DNA from: Meloidogyne chitwoodi
Taxonomy: Eukaryota > Nematoda > Chromadorea > Rhabditida > Meloidogynidae
Reading direction: 5' to 3'
DNA length: 64,000 bases
NCBI GenBank assembly: GCA_015183035.1
Contig: JACZZP010000003.1
Span: 2,480,001-2,544,000 of the forward strand
The notes beneath the pieces are model-generated. The model made no database searches. It was not told the origin of the DNA and saw only the letters and a list, made by a program, of their open reading frames with translations. The position numbers were made by a program, and so were the translations under genes. Position 1 is the stretch's first letter; the number at the start of each line of letters is the position of its first letter. Shown here one piece after another: positions 36,016 through 48,400 of the stretch.

Positions 36016-36835
36016 ATGGCAAATAATAGCAAAATTTTTCTCAAATCAAATGATGACGAATTATTTGAAGTAGATCGAAGTGTTATTCGTCTTTCTACTA
36101 CTTTGAATACAATGTTTCAAGGTTTCTTTTTTTTTAAATAATGAACTTTGGGCTAAGCGAAGATTCATCTTATGCTTTTAACTTAAAGATCATTCTGGGT
36201 CTGAGCCAGGGTTTGAGTTTTTCCGGTATTCAGAGTCTAAAAACCCTTCATTTTTGACATTTTGGGCCTGAGTTCTGCTAAAAAAATCCTGAATTCGGCA
36301 CAGATTAATAAATTGAACATAAAGTTCAATCTACTTTTAAGATCTTGGAATGGACCAATCTGATGCAAACGATGCAATGCTTGCTGAACCAATTCCTTTG
36401 GCTAATGTTAATGGAGCTGTTTTGCGTAAAGTTATTGCTTGGTGTCAGCATCATAAAGACGGTTTTCTTTTTTTATTTTTCTAATTAAAAATTCAATTTT
36501 AAGATCCTGCTGTCACCGATGATGCTGAGGGTAGAGAGCGTCGTACGGATGATATTCCAAGCTGGGATGTTGAATTTCTGAAGGTGGATCAGGGGACGCT
36601 TTTTGAGCTGATTTTGGTTTGAATTTTGTTTAAAAAGAAATTTAAAAATTTATTTTTTAAGGCAGCCAATTATTTGGACGTTCACGGTCTTTTGGATGTT
36701 GCTTGTAAGACAGTTGCGAATATGATTAAAGGGAAAACACCTGAAGAAATTCGACGTACTTTTAACATCAAAAATGACTTTACTCCGGAAGAGGAGGAAC
36801 AAATTCGTCGTGAAAATGCTTGGTGTGAAGATTAG
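36016..36835 (+). CDS. skp1: SKP1, SCF ubiquitin ligase adaptor
   Basis: Four exons, about 166 residues, the normal SKP1 length. SKP1 bridges cullin-1 and F-box proteins in SCF E3 ligases. Seen: the POZ-like N-terminal half ([45 protein letters not shown]), the exon [28 protein letters not shown], then [25 protein letters not shown] and the C-terminal F-box-binding tail [15 protein letters not shown]. All diagnostic motifs are intact. A second gene at 58.1-58.8 kb has the same intron positions and an almost identical third exon. Confidence 0.95.
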
Positions 36836-37519
36836 AGGAGTAAAAGAGAGGTTTTTTTTTAAAGAAAATATTTCAATGGGAAGGAATTTATTTAATAAAT
36901 GAAATTATTCAAAAATTCTGTCTTTTCGTCCAATCTTTAAAAAAAAAATTTGTATTAAGATTCTAATTTTATTTTTAGGAGGCACTAAAAGCGTATTTTG
37001 AGAATCATTTAAATTTTATTTATAAGAATTTTTTAAAGTGTGCCTCCCAAAATAAAATAAAAATCAACCCCCCAATGTATGAACAAAAATAAAAATTGTC
37101 TTTTTATTATTTTAAATTCAATAAAAATGTTCTCATATTTTTATTTTAACTTTATTAGTCTCTGCATTTATTTTTGACTTTTGTTTATATAATGGACGTC
37201 CTCTTGGAACAAAATTTTTTTTTTAATATTTTTTAAAAATTTAAATTTCAATGCGTGAAATACAAATAAATAATCTCCGATGCATCAACTGAAGACAAGG
37301 GCATTAAAATTTAAAAGAATTAATTGAGAGACGTTTTAATAAATCATTTAAATTACCTGATGATTAAAAATAATATTTTTTAATTTTGTTTAAAAATATA
37401 AATTTATTTTTATTTGTTCATAATTTTTTAGAAGAAAGATCAGTCATTTCCTAGAGTTTGAGTATCGGGGGAAGTATATTAGTAGTATTTGAAAAGAGAT
37501 TTAGCGGGTAAACATTACG
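36836..37519. other. Spacer between SKP1 and the satellite block
   Basis: No gene seen. AT-rich, with a short imperfect inverted repeat around GGAGGCAC (about 36979) and GTGCCTCC (about 37039). Holds the SKP1 3' UTR (AATAAA near 36895). Confidence 0.45.
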
Positions 37520-38255
37520 GTAATCCTCAAATTTTGATCAATCCCAACTTCTTTCATTTGTGACCTAGAGATCTAAATTTTTGTTTTGAGATAGATCAGA
37601 ACATGATCTATATCTGGTACAATTGACAAGTCCATTCGATCTATTTGGACCGAGCTGTGCGCTCCAGAATATCATGGGGTTAATGGATACCCCCAAAGCT
37701 TTGATTTAACATAACTTCCTTCATTTGGGACCTAGAGACCTAAATTTTGGGTCAATTATAGATCAGTTAATGATCTATAAATTCTACCATTGACAAGTCC
37801 ATTAGAGATATTTGGACCGAGCTGAGTGCTTAAGAAAATTTGGGGGGATATGTTTACCCCTAAATCTTTGAGAGATCTCAGCTTTGTTAATTCGGTACAT
37901 AGAATACTAAATTTTGGGTCAACGATAGATGTACCAATGGTCCATAATCGTACCTGACGGATAGTCATTTCGTCACATTTGAACCGAGATATGTGCTCCC
38001 GAAATTCTGGGAGGGGATATAACTCGGGAGCGCATAGCCTGGTCCAAATAGGTCGAATGGACTTATCGATGGTAACAACTTTAGACCATTGTCTGATCCA
38101 TCTTTAGCCCAAAATTTAGGATTCTAGGCCCCAAATGAAAGAAGCTGTGCTCTCTCAAAGTTTTGGGGTAATCCATTACCCCCAGAAATTCGAGAGCGAA
38201 TTACTCGGCTCAATAGTAACATATTGACGATCAATCAACGTATGATTTTAGCTAA
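37520..38255. repeat. Left flank of satellite block: about 165-bp repeat family, partly inverted
   Basis: Three degenerate direct copies of a unit with ATTTGGGACCTAGAGACCTA, GATAGATCA...ATGATCTATA, CAAGTCCATT and TTTGGACCGAGCTG, followed near 38020 by a turn into inverted orientation (GCTCCCGA / TCGGGAGC form a palindrome there). GC content is higher than in the surroundings. The same family reappears in inverted orientation on the right side of the array. Confidence 0.8.
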
Positions 38256-41200
38256 TTTTAGTACAATTTTATGTCAAAAATTTTTTAAAAATTTTAGGCC
38301 AAAATTCATTTTTGAACGGCCAAAAGTGCCATTTGAAATTTTGGCACTTTTTAATTTTAAAAAATTCATAAAAAATTTGAAACCCGAGCAATTTTTGAAA
38401 TTCTTTTTTCCATAGATTTGGACAATTATTTGGAACGTTTAAAAAAAATTTTTAAAAAATTTTAGGCCAAAATTCATTTTTGAAGGGCCAAAAGTGCCAA
38501 TTGAAATTTTGGCACTTTTTAATTTTAAAAAATTCATAAAACTTTAAATTTCCGAAAATTTTTTGCCAATTTTTTGTCCATAGATTAGGACAATTATTTG
38601 GTACATTTTAAAAAAAATTTTTTAAAAATTTTAGGCCAAAATTCATTTTTGAATGGCCAAAAGTGCCAATTGAAATTTTGGCACTTTTTAAACTTAAAAA
38701 ATTCATAAAAAATTTGAAACCCGACCAATTTTTGAAATTCTTTTTTCCATAGATTTGGACAATTATTTGGAACGTTTAAAAAAAAATTTTTAAAAAATTT
38801 TAGGCCAAAATTCATTTTTGAAGGGCCAAAAGTGCCAATTGAAATTTTGGCACTTTTTAATTTTAAAAAATTCATAAATGCTTCAAAATTAGATCAATTT
38901 TTGAAATTCTTTTTTCCATAGATTTGGACAATTATTTGGAACATTTAAAAAAAAATTTTTAAAAAATTTTAGGCCAAAATTCATTTTTGAATGGCCAAAA
39001 GTGCCAATTGAAATTTTGGCACTTTTTAAACTTAAAAAATTCATAAAAAATTTGAAACCCGACCAATTTTTGAAATTCTTTTTTCCATAGATTTGGACAA
39101 TTATTTGGAACGTTTAAAAAAAAATTTAAAAAAAATTTTAGGCCAAAATTCATTTTTGAAGGGCCAAAAGTGCCATTTGAAATTTTGGCACTTTTTAATT
39201 TTAAAAAATTCATAAAACTTTAAATTTCCGAAAATTTTTTGCCAATTTTTTGTCCATAGATTAGGACAATTATTTGGTACATTTTAAAAAAAAATTTTAA
39301 AAAATTTTAGGCCAAAATTCATTTTTGAAGGGCCAAAAGTGCCATTTGAAATTTTGGCACTTTTTAATTTTAAAAAATTCATAAAACTTTAAATTTCCGA
39401 AAATTTTTTGCCAATTTTTTGTCCATAGATTAGGACAATTATTTGGTACATTTTAAAAAAAAATTTAAAAAATTTTAGGCCAAAATTCATTTTTGAAGGG
39501 CCAAAAGTGCCATTTGAAATTTTGGCACTTTTTAATTTTAAAAAATTCATAAAACTTTAAATTTCCGAAAATTTTTTGCCAATTTTTTGTCCATAGATTA
39601 GGACAATTATTTGGTACATTTTAAAAAAAAATTTTAAAAAATTTTAGGCCAAAATTCATTTTTGAAGGGCCAAAAGTGCCATTTGAAATTTTGGCACTTT
39701 TTAATTTTAAAAAATTCATAAATGCTTCAAAATTAGATCAATTTTTGAAATTCTTTTTTCCATAGATTTGGACAATTATTTGGAACGTTTAAAAAAAAAT
39801 TTAAAAAAAATTTTAGGCCAAAATTCATTTTTGAAGGGCCAAAAGTGCCATTTGAAATTTTGGCACTTTTTAATTTTAAAAAATTCATAAAACTTTAAAT
39901 TTCCGAAAATTTTTTGCCAATTTTTTGTCCATAGATTAGGACAATTATTTGGTACATTTTAAAAAAAAATTTTAAAAAATTTTAGGCCAAAATTCATTTT
40001 TGAAGGGCCAAAAGTGCCATTTGAAATTTTGGCACTTTTTAATTTTAAAAAATTCATAAAACTTTAAATTTCCGAAAATTTTTTGCCAATTTTTTGTCCA
40101 TAGATTAGGACAATTATTTGGTACATTTTAAAAAAAAATTTAAAAAATTTTAGGCCAAAATTCATTTTTGAAGGGCCAAAAGTGCCATTTGAAATTTTGG
40201 CACTTTTTAATTTTAAAAAATTCATAAAACTTTAAATTTCCGAAAATTTTTTGCCAATTTTTTGTCCATAGATTAGGACAATTATTTGGTACATTTTAAA
40301 AAAAAATTTAAAAAATTTTAGGCCAAAATTCATTTTTGAAGGGCCAAAAGTGCCATTTGAAATTTTGGCACTTTTTAATTTTAAAAAATTCATAAAACTT
40401 TAAATTTCCGAAAATTTTTTGCCAATTTTTTGTCCATAGATTAGGACAATTATTTGGTACATTTTAAAAAAAAATTTAAAAAATTTTAGGCCAAAATTCA
40501 TTTTTGAAGGGCCAAAAGTGCCATTTGAAATTTTGGCACTTTTTAATTTTAAAAAATTCATAAACTTTAAATTTCCGAAAATTTTTTGCCAATTTTTTGT
40601 CCATAGATTAGGACAATTATTTGGTACATTTTAAAAAAAATTTTTAAAAAATTTTAGGCCAAAATTCATTTTTGAATGGCCAAAAGTGCCAATTGAAATT
40701 TTGGCACTTTTTAAATTAAAAAATTCATAAAAAATTTGAAACCCGACCAATTTTTGAAATTCTTTTTTCCATATATTTGGACAATTATTTGGAACGTTTA
40801 AAAAAAAATTTTTAAAAAATTTTAGGCCAAAATTCATTTTTGAAGGGCCAAAAGTGCCAATTGAAATTTTGGCACTTTTTAATTTTAAAAAATTCATAAA
40901 ACTTTAAATTTCCGAAAATTTTTTGCCAATTTTTTGTCCATAGATTAGGACAATTATTTGGTACATTTTAAAAAAAATTTTTTAAAAATTTTAGGCCAAA
41001 ATTCATTTTTGAATGGCCAAAAGTGCCAATTGAAATTTTGGCACTTTTTAAACTTAAAAAATTCATAAAAAATTTGAAACCCGACCAATTTTTGAAATTC
41101 TTTTTTCCATAGATTTGGACAATTATTTGGAACGTTTAAAAAAAAATTTTTAAAAAATTTTAGGCCAAAATTCATTTTTGAAGGGCCAAAAGTGCCAATT

Positions 41201-43240
41201 GAAATTTTGGCACTTTTTAATTTTAAAAAATTCATAAATGCTTCAAAATTAGATCAATTTTTGAAATTCTTTTTTCCATAGATTTGGACAATTATTTGGA
41301 ACATTTAAAAAAAAAATTTTAAAAAATTTTAGGCCAAAATTCATTTTTGAATGGCCAAAAGTGCCAATTGAAATTTTGGCACTTTTTAATTTTAAAAAAT
41401 TCATAAACTTTAAATTTCCGAAAATTTTTTGCCAATTTTTTGTCCATAGATTAGGACAATTATTTGGTACATTTTAAAAAAAATTTAAAAAAAATTTTAG
41501 GCCAAAATTCATTTTTGAAGGGCCAAAAGTGCCATTTGAAATTTTGGCACTTTTTAATTTTAAAAAATTCATAAAACTTTAAATTTCCGAAAATTTTTTG
41601 CCAATTTTTTGTCCATAGATTAGGACAATTATTTGGTACATTTTAAAAAAAAATTTTAAAAAATTTTAGGCCAAAATTCATTTTTGAATGGCCAAAAGTG
41701 CCATTTGAAATTTTGACACTTTTTAATTTTAAAAAATTCATAAAACTTTAAATTTCCGAAAATTTTTTGCCAATTTTTGTCGATAGATTAGGACAATTAT
41801 TTGGTACATTTTAAAAAAAATTTTTAAAAAATTTTAGGCCATAATTCATTTTTGAAGGGCCAAAAGTGCCATTTGAAATTTTGGCACTTTTTAAACTTAA
41901 AAAATTCATAAAAAATTTGAAACCCGACCAATTTTTGAAATTCTTTTTTCCATAGATTTGGACAATTATTTGGAACGTTTAAAAAAAAATTTTTTAAAAA
42001 TTTTAGGCCAAAATTCATTTTTGAAGGGCCAAAAGTGCCATTTGAAATTTTGGCACTTTTTAATTTTAAAAAATTCATAAAACTTTAAATTTCCGAAAAT
42101 TTTTTGCCAATTTTTTGTCCATAGATTAGGACAATTATTTGGTACATTTTAAAAAAAATTTTTAAAAAATTTTAGGCCATAATTCATTTTTGAAGGGCCA
42201 AAAGTGCCATTTGAAATTTTGGCACTTTTTAAACTTAAAAAATTCATAAAAAATTTGAAACCCGACCAATTTTTGAAATTCTTTTTTCCATAGATTTGGA
42301 CAATTATTTGGAACGTTTAAAAAAAAATTTTTTAAAAATTTTAGGCCAAAATTCATTTTTGAAGGGCCAAAAGTGCCATTTGAAATTTTGGCACTTTTTA
42401 ATTTTAAAAAATTCATAAAACTTTAAATTTCCGAAAATTTTTTGCCAATTTTTTGTCCATAGATTTGGACAATTATTTGGAACGTTTAAAAAAAAATTTT
42501 TAAAAAATTTTAGGCCAAAATTCATTTTTGAATGGCCAAAAGTGCCAATTGAAATTTTGGCACTTTTTAATTTTAAAAAATTCATAAATGCTTCAAAATT
42601 AGATCAATTTTTGAAATTCTTTTTTCCATAGATTTGGACAATTATTTGGAACATTTAAAAAAAAATTTTTAAAAAATTTTAGGCCAAAATTCATTTTTGA
42701 ATGGCCAAAAGTGCCAATTGAAATTTTGGCACTTTTTAATTTTAAAAAATTCATAAATGCTTCAAAATTAGATCAATTTTTGAAATTCTTTTTTCCATAG
42801 ATTTGGACAATTATTTGGAACGTTTAAAAAAAAATTTTTAAAAAATTTTAGGCCAAAATTCATTTTTGAATGGCCAAAAGTGCCAATTGAAATTTTGGCA
42901 CTTTTTAATTTTAAAAAATTCATAAATGCTTCAAAATTAGATCAATTTTTGAAATTCTTTTTTCCATAGATTTGGACAATTATTTGGAACGTTTAAAAAA
43001 AAATTTTTAAAAAATTTTAGGCCAAAATTCATTTTTGAATGGCCAAAAGTGCCAATTGAAATTTTGGCACTTTTTAATTTTAAAAAATTCATAAATGCTT
43101 CAAAATTAGATCAATTTTTGAAATTCTTTTTTCCATAGATTTGGACAATTATTTGGAACATTTAAAAAAAAATTTTTAAAAAATTTTAGGCCAGAATTCA
43201 TTTTTGAAGGGCCAAATTGCCAATTGAAAATTTTGGCCCT
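38256..43240. repeat. Satellite array, about 30 monomers of about 169 bp
   Basis: The word GGCCAAAATTCATTTTTGAA recurs with only slight changes about 30 times at steps of about 168-170 bp. Each monomer carries a hairpin (AAAAGTGCCA ... TGGCACTTTT). The linker between hairpins falls in three classes: A with CTTTAAATTTCCGAAAA, B with AATTTGAAACCCGACCAA, and C with GCTTCAAAATTAGATCAA. Reading left to right the classes run B A B C B A A A C A A A A A B A B C A A A B A B A C C C C. All protein frames in this block (NFLKLKSAKIS...) are read off the repeat and are not genes. Satellites of similar monomer length are known from root-knot nematodes; I cannot confirm identity with any of them. Confidence 0.95.
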
Positions 43241-43700
43241 AAAAAATTTTTTAAAGCGCTCAGCTCGGTCCAAATTGGACGAAATGACTATCCGTCCGGT
43301 ACAGTTATGGCCATTGGTACATATATCATTGACCCAAAATTTAGGATTCTAGGTCCCAAATGAAGGAAATTATTTTAAATCAGTTTTGGGGGTATCATTA
43401 ACCCCATGATATTCTGGAGCGCACGGCTCGGTCCAAATAGATCGATTGACCTCCCGATGTTAACAGATATATATCATGTTCTGATCTATCTCCAAACAAA
43501 AATTTAGAATTCTGAGTCCCAATTGAAGGATGTTTTGTTCAATCAAAATTTTGAGGTCACCCATGATTTTCAGCAGTGCATTTCTCGGTTTAAAAGGAAC
43601 GTATTGAAAATCCGTCTGTTAGAATTATGGTCCACTGATACATCTGTCGTTGAGCCAAATTTTACGATTCTAAGTCCCAAATTACATTATCTTTTTATTA
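43241..43700. repeat. Right flank of satellite block: inverted copy of the 165-bp family
   Basis: Contains GGTCCCAAATGAAGGAA, ATGATATTCTGGAGCGCAC and CTCGGTCCAAATAGATCGA, reverse complements of words in 37.56-37.73 kb. At least two degenerate units. Together with the left flank it brackets the satellite as an inverted pair about 5-6 kb apart. Confidence 0.85.
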
Positions 43701-43816
43701 AATATAACTTTAAAATATTTATTTAAATATTTATCATTACCCAATTGCTACAAATTTAAATGAAAATTTTTGGAAAATACATAATTAAAATTCATAATTA
43801 TTTAAATATGTCTCTA

Positions 43817-45322
43817 TTATTTATTAAAGGAAGGAGAGTTACTTCCTTGTTCTTCCATAAGCTGTTCTCGAGTAATTTTGTACTTTCTTTTTAAATGATC
43901 ATGTGCCTAAATTTGCAAAAATATTAAAAATGCCAAGAAAATTAAAAAAAACCTTTTTGTGTGTTTCTCCATCATCCATTGTAACCACTGGAGCTAAAAA
44001 AGCCAAAAGAAATTGCGCTTTTGCCTCTTCCGATTTGTTCATTTGTTCCAAAGTTAATCCCATATAGTAATTATTGGCAGAATAAAAGCCAGGCTATAAA
44101 TATTAATTTTTAAACAAATTAAAAAGAAAACCTTGATAGCTTCAGCCCTCTCAAAATGTCGTAATGCTTCAACAAAAGTACTTGATGGCGGTTTTGAGTA
44201 AAAAAGTGAAGCTAGAATGCGTTGACCTGTTGAGAGATTGGCAAAAGAATAGTGCCAAATGCCTAAGAATTTTTATCAAATATTTATTGAAATTAAAAAA
44301 TAAATAAAAAACCTAATGAATGCCAAGTAGTAGCGTCCAATGGATCAAGCTCCAAAGCCCTCTCAAAATGATTGCGTACTTCAACAGATTTGGCTAACTG
44401 TGCTTTATCACCGTCAAGTCCAGAGACAATATTGAGTAAAATTGCATACCTTTAATAAAAAGATAAAAAAGTGGAAGATTATCCAACTTAACCACAAATC
44501 AACAAAATGTTTTAAGATAAATTCTTTAATGTGCTTTCCGTAAAAACTTTAAAATAAAAAATATACCATTTATGAGCACCAAAACAGCCTCTAACAGGTT
44601 CAAATTTAATTGCCTTTTCCGCAATTTCAAAAGCTTCGCGAAACAGACGATTCTTTTCTTCAACATTTTTGGATTGTTTTCCTTGTTCACAAATTACTCT
44701 AGCAAGGCGCCATAACATTTCAGAATTTTCCGATGAACGATAACTAGAAAAAGAGAAAATTTAGGGGAAGAATTACAATTTTTGAATATATTTTTCTAAC
44801 TAAAAATAAAAGAGAAATCCTCCAACTTTGCATTTATAAGAACGCTAATATAAGACAGAGGCTAAAAATTTATTAAAGAGTGCCCTGAGCTCATGTCAGA
44901 CGGTAGAGCAACTTAAAGAGTCGCAGGTTCGAACCCGCTCGGCGGCAAAACATTTATTTTTACTCTAAAAAACGTTAAAATCCTAATTCTAAAAATAATT
45001 AAAAATAAAAAAACCGTCTCAAAATTCCATAAGCATTATCAATCAAATAAGCATTGTAAAGCAAATCTGCTTCTCTAATTATTTTTTCAATGGCTGGATC
45101 AGTCTTTTCATCAGTATCATCATCCTTCTTTTTTGAAGATGTAAAAAATGAAATTGAAAGCAAAGTTCCTCCACCAGCAAGAAAAATATTTGAAAAATTT
45201 GAGCGATTTTGTTGCTGTTGTTTATAACCAAATTTGGAAAAAGATGCTTGAAGAAGTGGACAAAGTCGAAGATTAAGAGGAGAGAATTTATTAAAAAGCA
45301 AAAGTTTGTTTGAAAAACGCAT
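43817..45322 (-). CDS. rmd-1: Regulator of microtubule dynamics (RMDN/RMD-1) TPR-like protein
   Basis: About six exons. RMD-1 homologues are TPR-like proteins linked to microtubules and, in vertebrate paralogues, to mitochondria or ER contacts. Seen: a basic, Ser/Leu-rich N-terminus (MRFSNKLLLFNKF) compatible with a mitochondrial leader; DPAIEKIIREADLLYNAYLI; LWRLARVICEQGKQS; RCFGAHKWYAILLNI-type repeat, here GCFGAHKWYAILL; DPLDATTWHSLGIWHYSFA; KPGFYSANNYYMGLTLEQM. These are typical of the family in the usual order. An intron holds a tRNA-like element. The start codon lies 155 bp after the PUM3 stop on the same strand, so the two may be co-transcribed. Confidence 0.85.
44877..44950 (+). mobile_element. 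tRNA-like element in an RMD intron
   Basis: TGCCCTGAGCTCATG...GAGC forms a D-arm-like stem, the outer ends TGCC/GGCA pair, and AGGTTCGAACCC is a perfect B-box, but the anticodon arm is collapsed (whole unit about 67 nt) and the T stem mispairs. A degenerate tRNA copy, antisense to the host gene. Confidence 0.65.
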
Positions 45323-45476
45323 CTTATGAATTAAATTTTTTTTTAATAAATTAAAAAAAATAAAAATTAGTAAAATTAAATATTTTAAAAGCAAATAATT
45401 ACTTCAATGACAAAAAAAGAAACAAAAAGAAACAAAATTTATTAACAAAAAAATAAAAAAAGATCACCATTCTCTT

Positions 45477-48400
45477 CTAATTTCTTCTTCTCTTTATATT
45501 ATTATTTTGAGTAAGATTACCTTGACTTTTCCTCTTTCCATTTGAATCCAATTTAGAATTTATTTCTTCAATTCCATCATAATTAAAAGACTGCTCATTA
45601 TCTTCAACGTTATCAATTTTATTCAATTCGTCTAATAATTTTTTTGCTCCTTGCAATGAAGAATTCTTAAAATTAAAAGAAGTAAAATTAATTATTGTGT
45701 TTCAGTTTGTCAATCAAGTACAAACCCTTAGACACAACTTTACCCAAATATTTTATCAACCGTTGGACTCGAGAATGACGCTTATAAAACGACTGGGGAT
45801 GAAACCCAAATATATTGTGTTGATATTATGGGTCAATGATGTCTAGGGTTCGACTCTTCCGAGAGGACAAAATTTGTTAATAAATTAAAAATAAACCTTC
45901 AAATTATTATCCTCGCTCAATACCATTTTTAATGCCTTCCTTGCATAATTAGAACCACTTTCAAGTATTTCAAGTAAAGTATAACATCCACAATCCATTC
46001 CAGTCCATGATTGAATATTTTCATTTTTTAATAAAGACATCAAATGAAAACTTAATTTGACTTTTTCATCGTCATCTCTTCTTAATTTATCATTTTTCAA
46101 AAGTTTTCGAAAAACAAAACGAGCACATCCACCAGCTATTATATGCAAAGGACGTTCTTTGTCTACACAATGTGGAATAAATTCGTCTGTAGCAATTTTT
46201 GCAATTTCTTTGAGACAATCGGATAAATCGGAAGAGTCCAAGAGACGTTTAAAAGGTGAGGAAGGGGCTTAAAAAAGATAAAATAAATAAAATGTTAAAA
46301 AAAAACTAACAATTGACAGAAAGCGTATCCAAAATTAAAACAGCAGAAATTTTATTTGTAATCATCTCGCGCATATTGAATTTTATAAATTTGAGTAAAG
46401 CAGGTTTCACGCATTCAAACAAATTTGAGTAACGAGAAGAAGCGTCCAGTTCACTATGAGGAATTGAATCACCCTTTGAAAAAAAATTTAATATTAGCTA
46501 ATTTTCTGTTTTGCTGGCAAGCCTTAAAAGAAATTTAAAAAAATCTTATGGACAAAATTTGCAGGCACTTGCCAGCACAAAAGGAAACCAAATATTTAAT
46601 TTATAAAAAATATACTTGTTGTAAAATATTCCTGAGACTTTTTGCGATGACATGAGGATCGCGTGGATGCACCAAATAGTGGAGAACAACAACTCCTAAA
46701 AATAAAGTTATAATCCAAGAAAATAAAAAATAAATAAACCGTGTTTATCATAAATTAAATCGGCAATATTGTCAGCAATTTGCTTGAAAAATAATTTTAA
46801 AAAATTAAATAAAAGACTCTTACTTTAACAATAATTTCATTAACAAGCTCTGTATCATCCACACAGTCAAATATACCAAAAAGAACTCGCTGAACAAAAT
46901 TATCTTTACAAGCAGAAATTGCAAGTCCAGTAAAACTTTTTACAATTGATTCTCTTTGGTCAACGTTAGAATTCCAAAGACAGAGCAAAGCTGCATAAGA
47001 GCCTTTATAAAAATAAATTTAAAAGAAAAAAAAACGTAAATCAATAAAAATAAAATTAAAAAAAACCTTCATGTGTATGACAAATTTCAGGCAAAAAATC
47101 TTTAATACTTTCAATTATTGAATCTTTCTGCTCAGCTGAACAAAATCTGAGAAAATCAAAGAGCAATTTGTGAGTTATTGAAAGCTTTAGCATTGGAACT
47201 CTAAAAGAAATTAAAAATATTTAATGAAAAATAAATAAACACAACTTTTGAACAGCACTGTCTAAAATCTTTTCCAAATTTGTTAAAATTGAAGAAAGTT
47301 TTTCAGGGCTTTGAGTTGCAATTTCATCAATGGAAGGCGCAAATTTATTGTTTGAAACATTCTAAATTTAAAAATAAATTTTTTTAATTTTTGAAAATAG
47401 AGAAAAGTCAAGGCACTGGGAGGAATCGAACCTGCGACCTCCCAAGTTCTTGCAGGACCTTCTCTCAATCATAATCGCATGCTCAACCGACTGAGCCACA
47501 GAGGCGAAGTTTTCACTTCTCTTTTCATAGAATTTATACCTCCGCCTAAGCGCTTAAACTATTAACTGGGATCTCCACTACAACAGTGTATTCAATTGAC
47601 TAAAAAATAAAAAACCTGAAGAATAGCAAATTCAGGCCCATAAAATTCACTGACAAGTTGCCTATGTTGCGTGGCAGTTCCCCATTCAGAATATATTTCA
47701 TTTACCAAAGATGCAGAGAACAAAGTTTTGTACAAACGAACATAATTGCCCTTTAAAGCAGTAATAAGCTGATCACGTTGTTCTTTTGAACTTTAAAAAA
47801 ACATTAATTCAAAATAATAAAAATATAATTAAACCCATATTTGAGCATTTTCATAACAAAAAATTTTCCATATTGTGAAAGAGACAACTTTACAATTTCC
47901 AATTTAAGTTCATCAAATATTTGGTTACGTATTTCTGGATTCTTCAATTTCAATAAACATTGAATCACTCGAGAAGTCGCATGAGAATATGCTAAAGCGG
48001 AAAATTTGCCCTTGCAAAGTTGCATAAGTTCAGAAACACAATGATCCCGCTTTTCTTTTGAAACTTTTGTACTGAAAATGAATCAAAATATTATCTATAA
48101 AGTCAGGTACTGCCCAAATTATTAATTAAAAAAACCTTCTTATCGTCTCCCATAAAAGCTTTGCACTTCTCAAAAGCTCAAAATTAGGTTTATTTTTCTC
48201 CTCAAGTTTTCGAATGAATTCCTTCCTTTCTTTTTTGGTCATTTTCATTAGCATTTCCTTTGTTGATTGTTTAACTTTTATAACCTTTTTATGTCGAAAT
48301 TTGTTGCCGGAAGGTTTAGATGATTGTAAACGCTTCTAAATTTATAAATTGAATATATAAAAAATTAATAAAATTAACCTTTCTAACGCTCATCGTCCTC

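Noticed and set aside
36979..37050. Small inverted repeat GGAGGCAC / GTGCCTCC as a foldback element
   Set aside because: Arms only about 8 bp; likely chance.
38224..43190. Repeated open frames on the minus strand (NFLKLKSAKIS-type proteins of 84-93 residues)
   Set aside because: They repeat with the 169-bp satellite period, are read through its hairpin and poly-A parts, and change only with monomer class; they are shadows of the array.
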